This document shows, in pieces, positions 35,690-48,092 of a DNA stretch of 64,000 nt (its first letter is position 1; every line of letters begins with the position of its first letter). Location of the stretch: positions 1 through 64,000 of the forward strand of contig JAACJM010000264.1 in the NCBI GenBank assembly GCA_013368315.1. Reading direction: 5' to 3'. The notes below the pieces were generated by a model. That model saw only the letters and a program-made list of their open reading frames with translations, was not told the DNA's origin and ran no database searches. The position numbers and the translations under genes were made by a program. Source of the DNA: Tetrapyrgos nigripes. Lineage: Eukaryota; Basidiomycota; Agaricomycetes; Agaricales; Campanellaceae.

Positions 35690-37140
35690 AGGAGGTTTTT
35701 ATTCGCATTTTTGGGGCTTTTTTGCCTACTTTCATATCCTACTATGTTTTCCATCTATTTCTATGTTTCCGGAGTCGTTTCGGGGGTTATTCAACCCTCC
35801 GAATACGATCACAACACTCCCTGGGCCTGCAAATCCCACCCTGGGCCTGTGCCGCCTGCCACATCGTCATTATCCCTTTTGCACAACTTCCACCACAGGT
35901 ACGCATTTTCTCCTCATTTTCTTTCTTTTCTCTGCTTATTCTAACGTTTTTAGACCCTCCAACTCCATCCGAACCCTCGTTAAGAGCCTCCGACTTCGCG
36001 TTCTCGCGATATCACCATCCTCTCCTCCTCCTCCCCACTAACTTCACAACTCCTCGCCCCCTGGTCCAACATACGTCACCAAGGATTCGATTCCAGGGTT
36101 ATTTAACCCTCCGAACACGATGGGATGGGTTTTTAGACCGTCGGACGTCGATCGCGCGCGGTAGGGATTATTTTTCGATTGTTGGGACTTTGTAGTGGCT
36201 ATAGCACTGGAACAACACGTCCGTTTGCTTTTTCCTTCACATATTCATATTATGCTCATTATTCCGATTCTGTAGCATCCCTCACTTTCCTAATTCCGTC
36301 AACATTTGATCAAGCTACCTCCACTTCTCCTCCCCTTCTCATACCGCTACCACCGCCCTCAGTTCTCCACCAATCACCTTCCCAGACCATATTCCTACGT
36401 TTTTGAACCCTCTGAATCGATTCCCGCCGTCGCCGAAGCCCTGCGACGTCGCGTTCCCCCGCTATCACCACCTTCTCCTTCTGCTCCCACCAACTTCTCA
36501 CCTCCTCACCCCCTGGCCCATAATATGTCAACCTGGACTCATTTCCAGAGTTTTATAACCCTCAGAGCGCGATGGCGTTGGTGTTGAGGCTTTAGGACGT
36601 CAACCGCGTCCGATATGGAGTATTTTCTTTTTTTTGGGACTTTTTACATGGTATATCATTGGAACGACAGGTGCCGTCCCTTTTCTTTTTACATATTCGA
36701 ATTCTACTCATCAAAACGAATCAGTAGCATTCCTCATTACCCTTTTTCGGTCAACATTTGGTCAAGCCACTTCCACCTCTCCTCCGCTCCTCACACCGCT
36801 CCCACCACACTCATACCTTCACCCATTTCCTTTTCTGACCCGTCTCCTACATTTTTCAACCCTCTGAATCGATTGCCGTCAACACTGAAGCCCTCCGACC
36901 TCGCATTCTCAACATTTCATTACTATCTCCTCCTCCCCCCTTTTAACTTCACCTCTCCTCGCCCCCTCACCCGAATTATTTCAACTTGGACTCGATTCCG
37001 TGGTTTTCAAACCCCCCGAACATGATGGTGATATTTTCGATGCCGTCGGATGTCAACCGCATGAGATATTGTCGATATTCGTATTTTTGAGACTTTGTAG
37101 AGGTTATACTGTTGGAATGGCAGGTGCAGGTGCTTTCTTT
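35690..37140. repeat. Three diverged ~452 bp tandem repeats
   Basis: Landmark tcctcrccccct recurs at 36051, 36502 and 36956 (spacing 451 and 454). Around each are a pyrimidine-rich stretch, a line such as ttcca.ggttat.taaccctc.gaacacgatgg, and a block like gggacttt.ta.atggtata..attggaac. The long open frames here come from the pyrimidine-rich composition and differ between units. No gene is supported. Confidence 0.75.
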
Positions 37141-37544
37141 CTTTCTTATTTGTATTTTAATAATTAAAATCATTCTGTAGCAGCCCAGAATTCAGCTGCA
37201 TATCATAGCAAGCATGCTCGATATGCTTCATTGACTACTTCCACAGATACTATAGTAAGCATACTTAGTATCTCCAATCCAAAATCCTTCCTTTGTGCTC
37301 CTGTGAATCAGCCCAGATGAACAAATGAGAACCAGAGCTACCGTCCCTGGAGGTAACGGGGACATTCTGTCTGGTGTTGGTTTTCACATGTTGCCTTAAT
37401 GGATAGAGGGTCCATGTCCAACTTGACCCACGTTGTATCTACCAGATGTATTTCTAGATAGTTAATAGAGTCTTTGTGTTTAGTGAAGTACACCTTGAAC
37501 TCTGTATTCAACTCACATTTGTGAATGCTGACAGTGTATACTTC

Positions 37545-38108
37545 ATTGTGTCACTTCCAGAATGTGAGGCTTTGAGTGTCGTAATCTGGATTTGACAACA
37601 CAATCTAAATCTGACGCTTTGAGCGTCATAATCTGACTTAGACAACACAATCCAAATACGACGCTTTGAGCGTCACTTCCAGAATGTGATGCTCTGAGCG
37701 TCATAATCTGGATTTGACAACTCAAAACAAATATGACACTTTGAGTGTCACTTCCGGAATGTGACACTGAGCGTCATAATCTGGATTTGACAACCCAATC
37801 CAAATCCAACGCTCTGAGTGTCATAACCTGGATTTGATGTCTCAATCCAAATGCAATGCTTTGAGCGTCACTTCCAGAATACGACGCTCTCAGCGTCATA
37901 ATCTGGATTTGACAACACAATCCAAATCCGACGCTCTCAGCGTCATACTCTGGATTTGACAACACAGTCCAAATCTGATGCTTTGAGCGTCACTTCCAGA
38001 ATGCGACGCTCTGAGCGTCGTAATCTGTATTTGACAGCACAATCCAAATCCGACGCTTTGAGTGTCACATTCGGATTGTGACTCTCAAAGCGTCGAATTC
38101 TGGAAGTG
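37545..38108. repeat. Palindromic minisatellite
   Basis: About fourteen copies of the palindrome GACGCT-NNN-AGCGTC (often degenerate). They are separated by two alternating spacers: a short one like acttccagaatgt and a longer one like ataatctggatttgacaaca plus caatccaaat. The last copy (38070-38108) is inverted, so the array ends in a hairpin-like turn. It directly precedes a truncated copia element. Confidence 0.8.
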
Positions 38109-38219
38109 AGAATGCAACAATTAAAGCATTGAAATATTTTTGTAGTTATCAATAAATCTATTATGGACACTTGCACACTCAAGTCAGTCTGGTAACTTGC
38201 ATGCATGCCACCTTGATCA

Positions 38220-38445
38220 TCCACCAACACCAAACCCTGCCCACACAATCCTGCCCAACTCTCCTCCCAACCCTGCCCACTCCTCCAACCCAACTCTCCT
38301 CCCAACCCTGCCCACTTCTCCAGCCAACCCTGCCCACCCCTGCACCCAATCCTGCTCACTCCTCCAGCCAACCCTGCCTATCCAGCCCTGCCCTCCATCT
38401 GGAAAAACCCTACTCAAACCCTGGAAACCCTCTAGTAACCCTAAG
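38220..38445. repeat. CCAACCCTGCCCAC-type minisatellite
   Basis: Short degenerate tandem repeat of ccaaccctgcccac and cctccagcc units, running directly into copia integrase coding sequence. The last part (aaaccctggaaaccctctagtaacccta) only resembles telomeric repeats. Confidence 0.6.
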
Positions 38446-38449
38446 CTAA

Positions 38450-40902
38450 AGAGAATTAGAACGGACAACGCACCTGAATTCCATTCTCAACTCTTCAAGG
38501 AGTGGAAAACGAAAAATGGGATTGTCCATGAGTTCATGGTGCCATATTCATCCCCGTCGAACGGAGCTGCTGAAAGAGGAATTGGGGTGATGCTCAACGG
38601 TACTAGGGCAATGCTGTTCGATGCCAATTTACCACCACAGTATTGGGGTCAGGCAATGACGACATTTATATACATCAAGAACTTGATGCCTAATACGAGG
38701 GGTATTGTCCCAGAGGAGCAGTGGACTGGACAACGTCAAAATGTCTCTCACCTTATTTCATTTGGGAGCATCAGGTTTGCTCATATTCCTGCAAAGAGTG
38801 GTAGAGGGAAGTTGGATGCCAGGGGATTCAAATGCCAAATGGTGGGATATGACAGGAGGAAAGTTTATGTGGTGAAGAGATGGGAAAGTAATGACCTGTA
38901 CTGAATGAGCAATGTTATTTTTGAGAAGTCAGTGGGACATTGGGTTTTGGAGTTGGAGGGGGAGAATGAGGACTTACTATTCTTAGTCCCAACCCCAAAA
39001 CCCCAGGTCAAGCCACAACCATCTAACTCCGCCCCGATCACCAAGGTCATAACTTCTCAGCCCGACACTAACTCTCAAACCAATGCCAAGGACATGCATA
39101 CTATCCCCAATGCACCACAACCGAAACGAACCCACCACATGCAAGCTGAGATTTGGGGTACTATACCAACCTGTGTGTCCAACCGTCCTCAGAACCTAAC
39201 CCAGGAATTTGTCCAATCCAAGGAATACGAGGCTCGAGAGCAGGAGGCACATGATAGAGGTGAGGCTTGGATGAGAGAAGATGAAGAAGACAGAGAGCTA
39301 CTCCCAGAATTCAATGAGGAAGACAAACCTACTGCACTAGAAGCCTGAGCTGAAGAGATCCTAGAGCCAAAAAACATGTGGGTTCCCAATTCGTACAATG
39401 AGGCAATGACTAGGCCAGACCTATGGATGAAAGCTATGAAAAAGGAGATTGAGAAGCTGGATTCCAGGAAGGCTTTTACCCCTGTGACAAAGCTGGAAAA
39501 CGTCAAGGTCATCACAACTTGATGGGTATATGCTCTTTGGCTGGATGGAGAAGGGAAGATTATGGAATGTCATGCTCAATTGGTGGTCAGAGGATATGAT
39601 CAAAGCAAAGGGGTTCATTATGACGATACATGGGCCCTCGTAGCAACGTACAAATTGGAACAACTTGCAATTGCAATCGCCACATATGAAGGGATGGATC
39701 TTTGGTCAGGAGACTTCACAGGAGCATACCTCAATGCTAGACCACAAGGAGTCAATTACTTGACTCTTCCTGAAGGCTTCAAGGATCATTATTCCCTTTG
39801 TAACAGTACCGAGACCATTCTCCTCATGAATATCAATATATATGGTTCCATGGATGCCGGTAACAACTGATATAGACTCCTCGACAAACAATATTGAGAT
39901 ATTGGCTTCAAGTCCAATCCTGCCAATCCATGCATTCACTACCTACATACACCTCTAGGGAGCACCATTACTGTGATGTACACTGATGATGTGACAGGGG
40001 TTTCATTGACACAGAAAGACAGGGATCAGGCACATGAGATAGTGGAGCAGTTTGAGTTTAGGGATTATGGTGAACCAGATGTGGTGATAGGCATGACTGT
40101 TCACATTCATGAAGACACTGGAGACATCATTTCCCTTCACCAGCACCCCCTTATCAAGAAGACCTTGGAGATCTTTGGGATGAAAGACTGTGCTCCGAAA
40201 TACACTCCATTATCTCCTGGAATTGACTTCATAGACAGTCAACCTCAACCTATCCCTGCAGCCAACAAGCTATTCATGCTCGACAAGAAATACTACAGTC
40301 TCGTTGGTGCCTTGAATCACATTAGTCAAGGGACACGCCCAGACATTGCATTCACTATGCTAATGATCCAAGACCTATTCACTGGGCATCTGCCTTACAC
40401 CTCCTCGCATACCTTAAGATGATGATCAAGCTCCAGATCACTTATCAACATCAGGTGGTATAAAACCCATTGGTTACGCTGACGCCTCACATGCTGATGT
40501 CAAGGAGGAGGATGGGTTCACTATGTGAAAGTCGATGATGGGATATGTTTTCATAGTGGCTGGAGGAGCAGTATCCTGGTTGTCTTCCAAGCAGAAAGTG
40601 ATCGCCTTATCCACTACTGAAGCAGAGTACTTCATGTCAATGGTGCATGCTGGAAAACAGGCAGAGTGGACGTGGAAATGGTTGAATGGGGTTGAGATGC
40701 AAAGAGAATACCCTTTCGTGATTAACGTGGACAACACCAGCTCCATTGCCCTTACTGAGGCAATGATGAAGCAGGGCTGTACTAAACACTTCAATACTCA
40801 GTGGGCCTGGATTAGGGATGCCATTCATGAGGGGGAGTTAGAATTTCACCACACACTGTCAGAGGATAACATTGCAGATATTATGACAAAGTCTCTGAGT
40901 TG
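38450..40902 (+). pseudogene. Ty1/copia pol, first element, dead
   Basis: Begins inside the integrase core (IRTDNAPEFHSQLF; then PYSSPSNGAAERGIGVMLNG), so gag, protease and the start of integrase are missing. Reverse transcriptase follows: MKKEIEKLDSRKAF, WLDGEGKIMECHAQLVVRGY, DLWSGDFTGAYLNA, and YTDDVTG in place of the usual YVDD. RNase H follows (VSWLSSKQKVIALSTTEAEY; ...LSEDNIADIMTKSLS). Internal stops at 38902, 39346, 39520, 39868, 39895 and 40526 are all TGA. The coding order (IN before RT) defines Ty1/copia. Confidence 0.85.
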
Positions 40903-40974
40903 ACCATTGTTTGAGAAGTTTGTGAAGGCATTGGGATTAACCAGTGAGTAGAGCATCTAGGGACTCAGGGGGAG

Positions 40975-41410
40975 TGTTGAGAATGAGAGTCCCTAGATAG
41001 GGGCTATTGCCATATTTATTATTTCGTTCCATTCTCGCTTCCTATTCTTTTCTCCTCTCCTATTTCTTTCTCCTCAGGTACATATATTGATCTGTATACA
41101 TACATCTGCCTCATATATACCAGACCATACCTTACCCGACACCCCAGTTGTTTCCACTATCTTCGTGGACTCCTGGGGTGTGTATCCTTTACATTCTGAC
41201 TCTTTATATTATTGATACTGATTGTATTTGCTTGTACAGTACTATTCATACACCGTTACTTATGTGTACTTATTCTGATAGGTACTGTATTCTAATTCCA
41301 GTTGTTTCCACTATCTTCGTGGACTCCTGGGTACTATTTGTACACCGTTACTTACGTGCACTTATTCTGATACAGTTGAAGGTATGCCCATCGACTATCC
41401 AAGTACAACA
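40975..41410 (+). repeat. 3' LTR of first copia element
   Basis: Starts TGTTGAGAATGAGAG right after a purine tract (actcagggggag) and ends ...GTACAACA, so the ends are TGTTG/CAACA. Inside, ccagttgtttccactatcttcgtggactcctgg occurs twice (about 41146 and 41298), a local duplication. No 5' LTR partner was found in the window. Confidence 0.65.
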
Positions 41411-41469
41411 CAAATTCTAAATGTTGTCCCTGTATCCTTGGAAAACAGGCCTTGAATTCACTACCAAAG

Positions 41470-44160
41470 AAGTGTGTGGATGATCATAGGGCTACCTGTA
41501 GATTAGAGAAGGTATTCATATACCTTACTGGTCCTCAAGCTGTACATTCCCATATGGGGAACTATTATATCATTCAAGTCATCCATGGTCAGTTCCCTTA
41601 GCTGGAAAAGACAAAGCATTTGAGCTGTTAAAAGCATGGGTAGAAGCGAGAGAACAAGAGACTGGGCTGAAGGTTGGAATAATCCAGATTGATAATGGTG
41701 AACTCAAGTCTGAAGAAATGGCAAAGTGGTGCAAATCAAAAGGTATAACTTTACAATTCACGCCACCTATACTTCTGTGATGAATGGTCATGTGGAGTGT
41801 CTCCACCGCACTCTGATGAACAAGACATGGTCAATGATGATAGCTGCAGAGCTACCTGACTACCTTTGGGATGAGATCTACCTTACAGCCTTGTACCTGC
41901 ACTCCCTAACCACAACAAAATCACTCAACAGAACAACCCCAGCTGAATTATGGTACCAGAAGAAACCAGATCTATCTCATTTACACAAGATAGGTTGCCA
42001 AGCCTTCGTACTTATTCAAACAAACAATCCCAAGATTTTCCCTAGATCTATCGAGTGTGTCCTCATTGGTTATGAGTGAAATTTGAAAGCATATCAGTGC
42101 TATCATTGGAGAAGCGGCAAAGTCATTTCATCTTATCACGTCAAATTTATCGAGAGTCATCAGACCTCTTCACCTAATGTGAAATCTGTGAAATCTGGCT
42201 CACCATCCGTTACCCCTATCATTCCAGAACCTCACAATGTTCCTCCTTCATCTACCCCTATTGCTGAAAATGATGACGTCTTCCCTATTCCAATTACTGA
42301 TCAAACTTCTGAAGCATCTGGTTCTGATCAACTTCCTTCCACTGATCCACCTGAACAACTGATCAATCATCAGCCACCTGAACCCCGAAGATCTGCGACC
42401 ACCGTACTCCGTATCAGAAAGTAGTAGATTCAGTTTGGGAAAGTACTGAACAGGTTGAAGTGGCTAAAGAAAAAAGAAAGAGAACTATAGCTGTGATGCG
42501 GAATGAGATTCCTCCTGTTGATCAGGAACATATGGATATGCCTGCCTTAGACGAACTGCAGGCTTTGATCATAGAAATGATAAAGTCAGAAATCCGGCCA
42601 GAGGAGACTTGTCTCGTACATGAGATTTATGAAGCAATCTGCGATGAGGTACAGAATTTCCAGATGGGAGATGAACCACATATGTGGAAGGAGGCTCAAT
42701 TGTCTGGTGATTCAACTAAATGGGAACATGCTCGAAAGGAGGAGTCAGACTCATTGAAATATCATGAAGTCTATGATGCCATACCGAGAACTGAGGTACC
42801 TGCAGGCACGATGGTATTCACCATCAAGCATGATGAATCTGGGAAACCTGTATGATGGAAAGTCAGGTTAGTTTTCAAGGGATATGAGCAGATTTTCGGG
42901 AGAGATTTTACGAAAATATCCTCACCAACAGCGCACATGGAATCCTGGCATATCTTATTGGGTTGGAGTGCTGAACAAATTGATGTGAAAACAGCTTTCC
43001 TCCATGGAGTATCACCAGAGAACAAGATCCAGTACATGGAAATACCTCCAGGTTTCCAAGATCCTATATGGGATGAAGCAAAGTGGCTGCATCTGGAACA
43101 AAACCCTTCACACAGCAATGATTGAATGGGGGTTCACCGCGCTCGGATGCGAACCATGTATCTATTACCGAAAGACGCCTACTGGAATAATCATCACAGC
43201 TATCCATGTTGATGGTTTCCTCATTGTTTCAGATTTGAAGGCAGAATCTGAATGATTCAAAACTCAGATCAAAACAAAATGGGTAATTTCTGAGCTAGGC
43301 AAACCAAAACACTGCACTGGTATTGCAGTCCAAAGGGAAAACACAAACCACACTTTCTCCCTATCCCAAACCGCTCTTATTGATTGTATCATCCAACAGT
43401 TTGGCCAATATACCACAAATACATCCATTCCTGAAACACCTATGGACCCTGGTTTAAAACTATGAAACCCAAATGTGGATAAGCTAACTGTTGACCAGAA
43501 AGCCAATCTCAAAAGACTCCCATATGTGTCCCTGGTCAGCTGCTTGATTTATCTGGCAGTTGGCACTTGACCTGACATCTCATACTCAGTCCAACAATTA
43601 TCCCAATATCTCACCAATTACTCGTATGTGCAGTGGAATGCCACAATTTGCCTTGTTCGATACCTAAAAGGGACACATGAATTGAAACTGGTACTAGGGG
43701 GTAAGAAAGACTCAGTATTGTTACGAGGGCTAATTGCTTGGATACAAGGCGAAGTATTGGAGGTTATTGTTTCAGTCTGGGATCAGGAGCTGTACCTTGG
43801 GCGGTGAGAAAGCAAAAGACAGTCACTGCATCATCATGTGAAGCAGAGTATATGGCAGGATTCGAAGCAGCAAAGGAGGCTATATGGCTTCGAGCATTAC
43901 TAAAAGGCATAGATTTCAAACAGAACCACTCAACAATCATATCCTGTGACAATACTTCCACAATCAGCTTATCAGAAGATCCCTCCCTCCACTATTGAGT
44001 TAAGCACCTTGACACAAATTACCATTTCCTTTGTGAACATGTCCAATCAAACGACTTAACTCTTGAATATATTCCCTCTATACACAACATCACTGATATA
44101 TTTACGAAATCGACTCATACCTACAAAATCTATTGGGTCTTACCTGAGGAGGAGTAGGAT
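41470..44160 (+). pseudogene. Ty1/copia pol, second element, dead
   Basis: Starts in integrase (VGIIQIDNGELKSEEMAKWC; NGHVECLHRTLMNKTWSMMI; GYE followed by TGA at 42077). It continues through a Ser/Pro linker (IIPEPHNVPPSSTPIAEND) to reverse transcriptase (EVPAGTMVFTIKHDESGKPV; EQIDVKTAFLHGV; IHVDGFLIV) and RNase H (RKQKTVTASSCEAEYMAGFE; CDNTSTISLS). In-frame stops at 42077, 42853, 43253, 43463, 43568 and 43996 are all TGA. At 43568 the context is GT*PDISYSV, where copia elements have GTRPD. Distinct from the first element, so not a tandem copy of it. Confidence 0.85.
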
Positions 44161-44205
44161 TCCATGCAATGAGGAGAGTTAGTTGTCATTCACAGTGAGG
44201 AGGAG

Positions 44206-44525
44206 TGTCAGAGTATAATGGAGATACACTGTGAATAGGGGTTGACGCATCATAGAATGGTTACTTACAGTTACTTTTCTTTCTTTGTTTCCTCTTCTTG
44301 TATATTCCACATGTATACTACTATATATACCCTTAGCTTACATTAGAGAACCTCTGTCTTCACTACTACAAGACAGAGGTGAGCCACTTATTCTTTTCTT
44401 TCATATTTCACATATACTTACATACCTAGATTCATATTATCTGTCTATTTTATCTAGGTACTTATATCTGTCTTTGCTACTACAAGACAGAGATTCATAT
44501 TATTATCTAGGGCTACATTCTAACA
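44206..44525 (+). repeat. 3' LTR of second copia element
   Basis: Begins TGTCAGAGTATAATGG after the purine tract gtgaggaggag and ends ...TTCTAACA. A doubled word, tctt(t/c)actactacaagacagag, lies inside (about 44356 and 44472). No 5' partner in the window. Confidence 0.6.
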
Positions 44526-44639
44526 CCTCAATCCATCTGCAGATCATCCGCAGATCAGTCAGATGCCATCTGTTGGTTGGTGGAGGAGGAGGAGCACCAT
44601 CTGCATCCGAATCCGAAGCAGTAATCGCTCGGATGGGGC

Positions 44640-44900
44640 TGGATCATCCGATCCGATAGGAGCCCTACAAGTAGGCAAAAAATGCACCGAAGCCATGAAT
44701 ACAGCTAGACTCAGAAAAAAAACCATTGACAAGGAAAATGACGATCAGAAGGATGCAGCTCTCAAGGTGTCACTAGAAGATGTGAAGGCTGCAAAGGTGC
44801 AGGCTAAGGAGATGGAGAAATGAGCTGTCAGGGTGGAGAAAGAATTAGCAGAGAAAGAGAGAAAGATAAAAAATGCCTTACAGAGGGAAAAAGTCCATAT
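44640..44900 (+). pseudogene. Coiled-coil ORF remnant
   Basis: Lys/Glu-rich frame (NTARLRKKTIDKENDDQKDA) continuing past a TGA at 44821 (MEK*AVRVEKELAEKERK). Probably a broken helical protein; family unknown. Confidence 0.35.
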
Positions 44901-45059
44901 ATTTCATACCTTAATATTATAGTATTACTATACTCGAATAGTTCAATTTGCGAGTAGTTTAGAGGCAGAACGAGAGAGAAAAAGGCTAAGAAATAGTGAG
45001 TCGACAGAAATGATGTTTTGGCCAGTAAAGTTTAGTTACCAGCTTAGTCAGCTGTCCAC

Positions 45060-46700
45060 TGGCCTTCCCGCGTTTGCCCACCACCACGTACTGGGTAAAT
45101 CTGGTGTAGGCCCCACTCCTGTGGCAATGTCTGGCAAAACGACCATGTCGAAATTATTGCCAACGACCGAGGCAACTGGATGATGCTGTCCTATGTTTCT
45201 TCTCAGACACTAAACGTCTCATCAGTGATGCCGCCAAGAACCAAGTCACTATGAACCCTCATAATATGTATGTCCTTTGTTTGCTCTTGTAGTGGCATCA
45301 CTTACTTACAAGTCTTTCTGCATGCAGGGTATTTAACACCAAGCGTCCCATTGGCTGCAAGTCTGATGAAGGCAGACATCAAGCACTTCCCTTTCAAGGT
45401 CATAACAAGGGAGGCAGACCTTACATTGGGGTGAAAGCAAAGAATTTGTCTGTGTACCATTGTGTCTGTGTTGAACTCTCGTACTGACCATATCTCTTTC
45501 TAGTCTCCCGAAGAGATTTCTACCATGGTTCTCCTGAAGATGAAGGAGACCGTCAACTCATCCTACCTTGGTACCACAGTCACCAACACTGTTGTCACCC
45601 TGCCCGCCTATGTTAATGACTCTCAACAACAAGCCACCAAGGACGATTTCTGGCCTCAACGTCCTTTGTATCATCAACGAGCCCACTGCTGCCGCCATCG
45701 CATATGGTCTCAACAAGGTCTAGAGCAAGCGCAACGTCCTCATTTTCGACCTCAGTGGAGGTGCTTTTGATGTCGCTGCTTACAATCTTGAAGAGGGTGT
45801 TGAAGTTAAGGCTACCACTGGAGACACCCACTTGGGCGGTGAAGACTTTGACAACCTTCGTCAACCACATCGTCGAGGAGTTCAAGCGTAAGAACAAGAA
45901 AGGTGTGTGGCAGTGTCCACCTATTCCTCTTTACTTTCAGGTACTCATTTCTGGATTTCCGCCTCTTTCAGATCTCTCCACTAATGCCCATGCTCTTCGT
46001 TATCTGCGTACTGCTTGTGAGTGTGCTAAGCATACCCTTCCTCTGCTGCCCAAATCTCCATTGAAGTCGACTCTGTTTTCAAGGACATTCATTGACTTTT
46101 ACACTTCTCTCATCTGTGCTTGTTTCAAGGAACTTTGCCAGGTCCTCTTCCATAGCACCCTCAAGCTTGTCAAAAAGGTCCTTTGTGGCTTCAACATTGA
46201 CAAGGCCAATGTCCACGATATTGTCTTGGTCAGATGGTCTACTCATATTCCACGTATCGTCAAGCTCATCTCTGGCTTCTTCAACAGCCAGGAGCCCAAC
46301 AAGAGCAATAACCCCAATGAGGCTGCTGCCTACAGAGCTGCTGTACAAGCTGCCATCCTATCTGGTGACACTTCAAAAAGACTCAGGACTTGTCGCATCT
46401 CTTTCATTAGGGTGAGTTTTTTTTTCTTTCGAGTCATTGGTCTTTTTCTTCTCAACCATATCCTAGTGATGTGTTCTATCCACAGTATGGAGACCACTGG
46501 AGGTGTCATGACCCCTCTAACCAAACCCAACACCATGACCCTCACCCAAAAATCCGAAATCTTCTCTACCTACGCCAACAACCATTCTGCCACCACTATC
46601 CATGTCTACGAGGGTGAATGTGCTTGTACCAAGGACAACAACCTCATTGGTAAGCTTGTACTTCAAGGCATCTCTCCAGCTTCTCATGGTATTCCTTAAA
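45060..46700 (+). pseudogene. Hsp70 pseudogene with retained introns
   Basis: Cytosolic-type Hsp70 chaperone sequence in pieces: VEIIANDRGN, then VFNTKRPIGCKSDEGRHQ, SPEEIS...[49 protein letters not shown] in another frame, [31 protein letters not shown], and NVHDIVLVRWSTHIPRIVKL up to VYEGECACTKDNNLIGKLVL. Many frameshifts. Many Arg positions are Cys or His (for example TACECAKHTL, ICACFKELC, STHIPR). GT-AG introns are still present at about 45268-45333 and 45445-45503, so the copy arose from genomic DNA and not by reverse transcription. Confidence 0.9.
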
Positions 46701-46739
46701 TTGAGGCTGGAGCTACTATCTAGTTGACCATATGTATCC

Positions 46740-47340
46740 TTATCTACTGTACAATGAATGAAATCGTTCTACACTGTGTATCTTTCCTTGTTGTGGGGAC
46801 GCTGTTTGTTAGATCAGTCATGTGGAGTCGGGTCACACAAATCAAAGTGTATGTGTCTTTGTTGATCTACCACAAACGTTGAGCTCCCTCGAGGCCTGTG
46901 CTCGGCATACCTGATGCAGTGGGAATACATTGCACAAGCCCAGGACATCTGAGTTGACTGCGACTTTTATTCCTCCCGCTCACAGAATATGATTTCTAAT
47001 TGCTTTACTCCACTGCCCCACATCACACAAGCCCCATTGACGTCAATGACACAAGTAATATGATACGCCCCCACCTGACGAACGTGTACATGAAAGCACA
47101 CAGCAATGGATATAAAAGCATTCCAATCCAGCTCCTGATCATGCCCAACTGAAATCCCCCACCTTTCCATATCTTTGATATCACTGGTAGCCAAGTACCT
47201 AGTACCCCTCCATGCCTAGGCTCAGTTCGAATACCAGAGCTGCTCATTAATTCTACAAACCTCTCAGAACCATACAAACCTATTACCTTCAATTACCTCG
47301 CCAGACAACCCATTGGTCACGAGGTGTCTGTACTGCAGCT
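46740..47340. other. Intergenic, possible promoter
   Basis: No gene supported. A TATA-like gatataaaagc at about 47108-47118 lies upstream of the next plus-strand gene, but the distance to its first likely codon is long. Confidence 0.3.
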
Positions 47341-47369
47341 TCCTGGCCAAACTACTCCTCCTCCTCCTC

Positions 47370-48092
47370 ACGTCATGCCCTCTGCATCCTATTCTGATCA
47401 TCAGGGTTCCTCTGCTTCCCAACCTTTCAGCATTGCCTTCGACAGTGCACTCAACAGTAAGTTTTCTGAACAGTGATTAATTAATAATCCCGCTCACTCA
47501 ACTAACTTGTTCTCTAGGTCTGGGGAATGTGCACAAATATCGACCCTCCCCTTCACCCACTCCTACACAGAATGACAGTGATCATCCAAGTCATTCACCC
47601 TCAGGTAAGTGGTCTCTTTTTCATGGTAAAATTTCTCTGACTTCTTGTGTACAGTTCCCTTTGTCAAATTTAAAGGCAAGTTGCTGCAGCTATGGTACAT
47701 GCCATGAGTAATACTGACACCTCTTTCGTTGTGCAGATTATGAACAGTCTCATCAGAGACAAAATGGATGGTCGTTGCTCAGCTCCAATGAACTTCAGTC
47801 TGCCCTTGCAGCACGTGGCCTCAAGCCATCCTCTTCATCAGAAGGCAACGATGGAGCCAGTTCAGTTAACAATGGCGAATATTTCAGACATGATGGCCAG
47901 GCTCTTGCAGATGCTGGTGATGTGCACCATGAGGGCAGTGTAGACCGTTCTCTCCGCCTACTACGGAATGGATCAGTTACAGACAGTGGTTCAGAGGCAG
48001 ATGACGAGAATGATGATGATAGGGCTGAATCCCTTGGTGAGCCTATGGCAGTTGACGCTGACTCGTTCTGGTTCCATGTTAATGGTCGGTAA
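47370..48092 (+). CDS. Unknown Ser/Asp-rich protein, multi-exon
   Basis: Exon-like blocks with GT-AG borders: MPSASYSDHQGSSASQPFSI from ATG near 47374 (intron gtaagttttc...gttctctag), VHKYRPSPSPTPTQNDSDHP (intron gtaagtgg...gtgtacag), then after ttgtgcag a long block, SSNELQSALAARGLKPSSSS and GSVTDSGSEADDENDDDRAE, ending near 48092. Mostly disordered and acidic. No domain recognised. The 3' end is uncertain; the sequence after 48092 does not continue convincingly. Confidence 0.45.

Noticed and set aside
37545..38108. CRISPR-like array (short palindromic repeats with regular spacers)
   Set aside because: The spacers are themselves repeated, there are no cas genes, and the host is a eukaryote. 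It is a minisatellite.
38400..38450. Telomere-like CCCTAA repeats
   Set aside because: The aaccct words are irregular and belong to a local CCAACCCTGCCCAC minisatellite.
38902..43998. TGA read as a sense codon (recoded genetic code or selenocysteine)
   Set aside because: TGA replaces Arg in known motifs of dead elements that have also lost their 5' parts, whereas the chromovirus pol has no internal TGA. Mutation at CpG explains it better.
45060..46700. Processed (retroposed) Hsp70 pseudogene
   Set aside because: GT-AG introns are still present and there is no poly(A) tail or flanking duplication.
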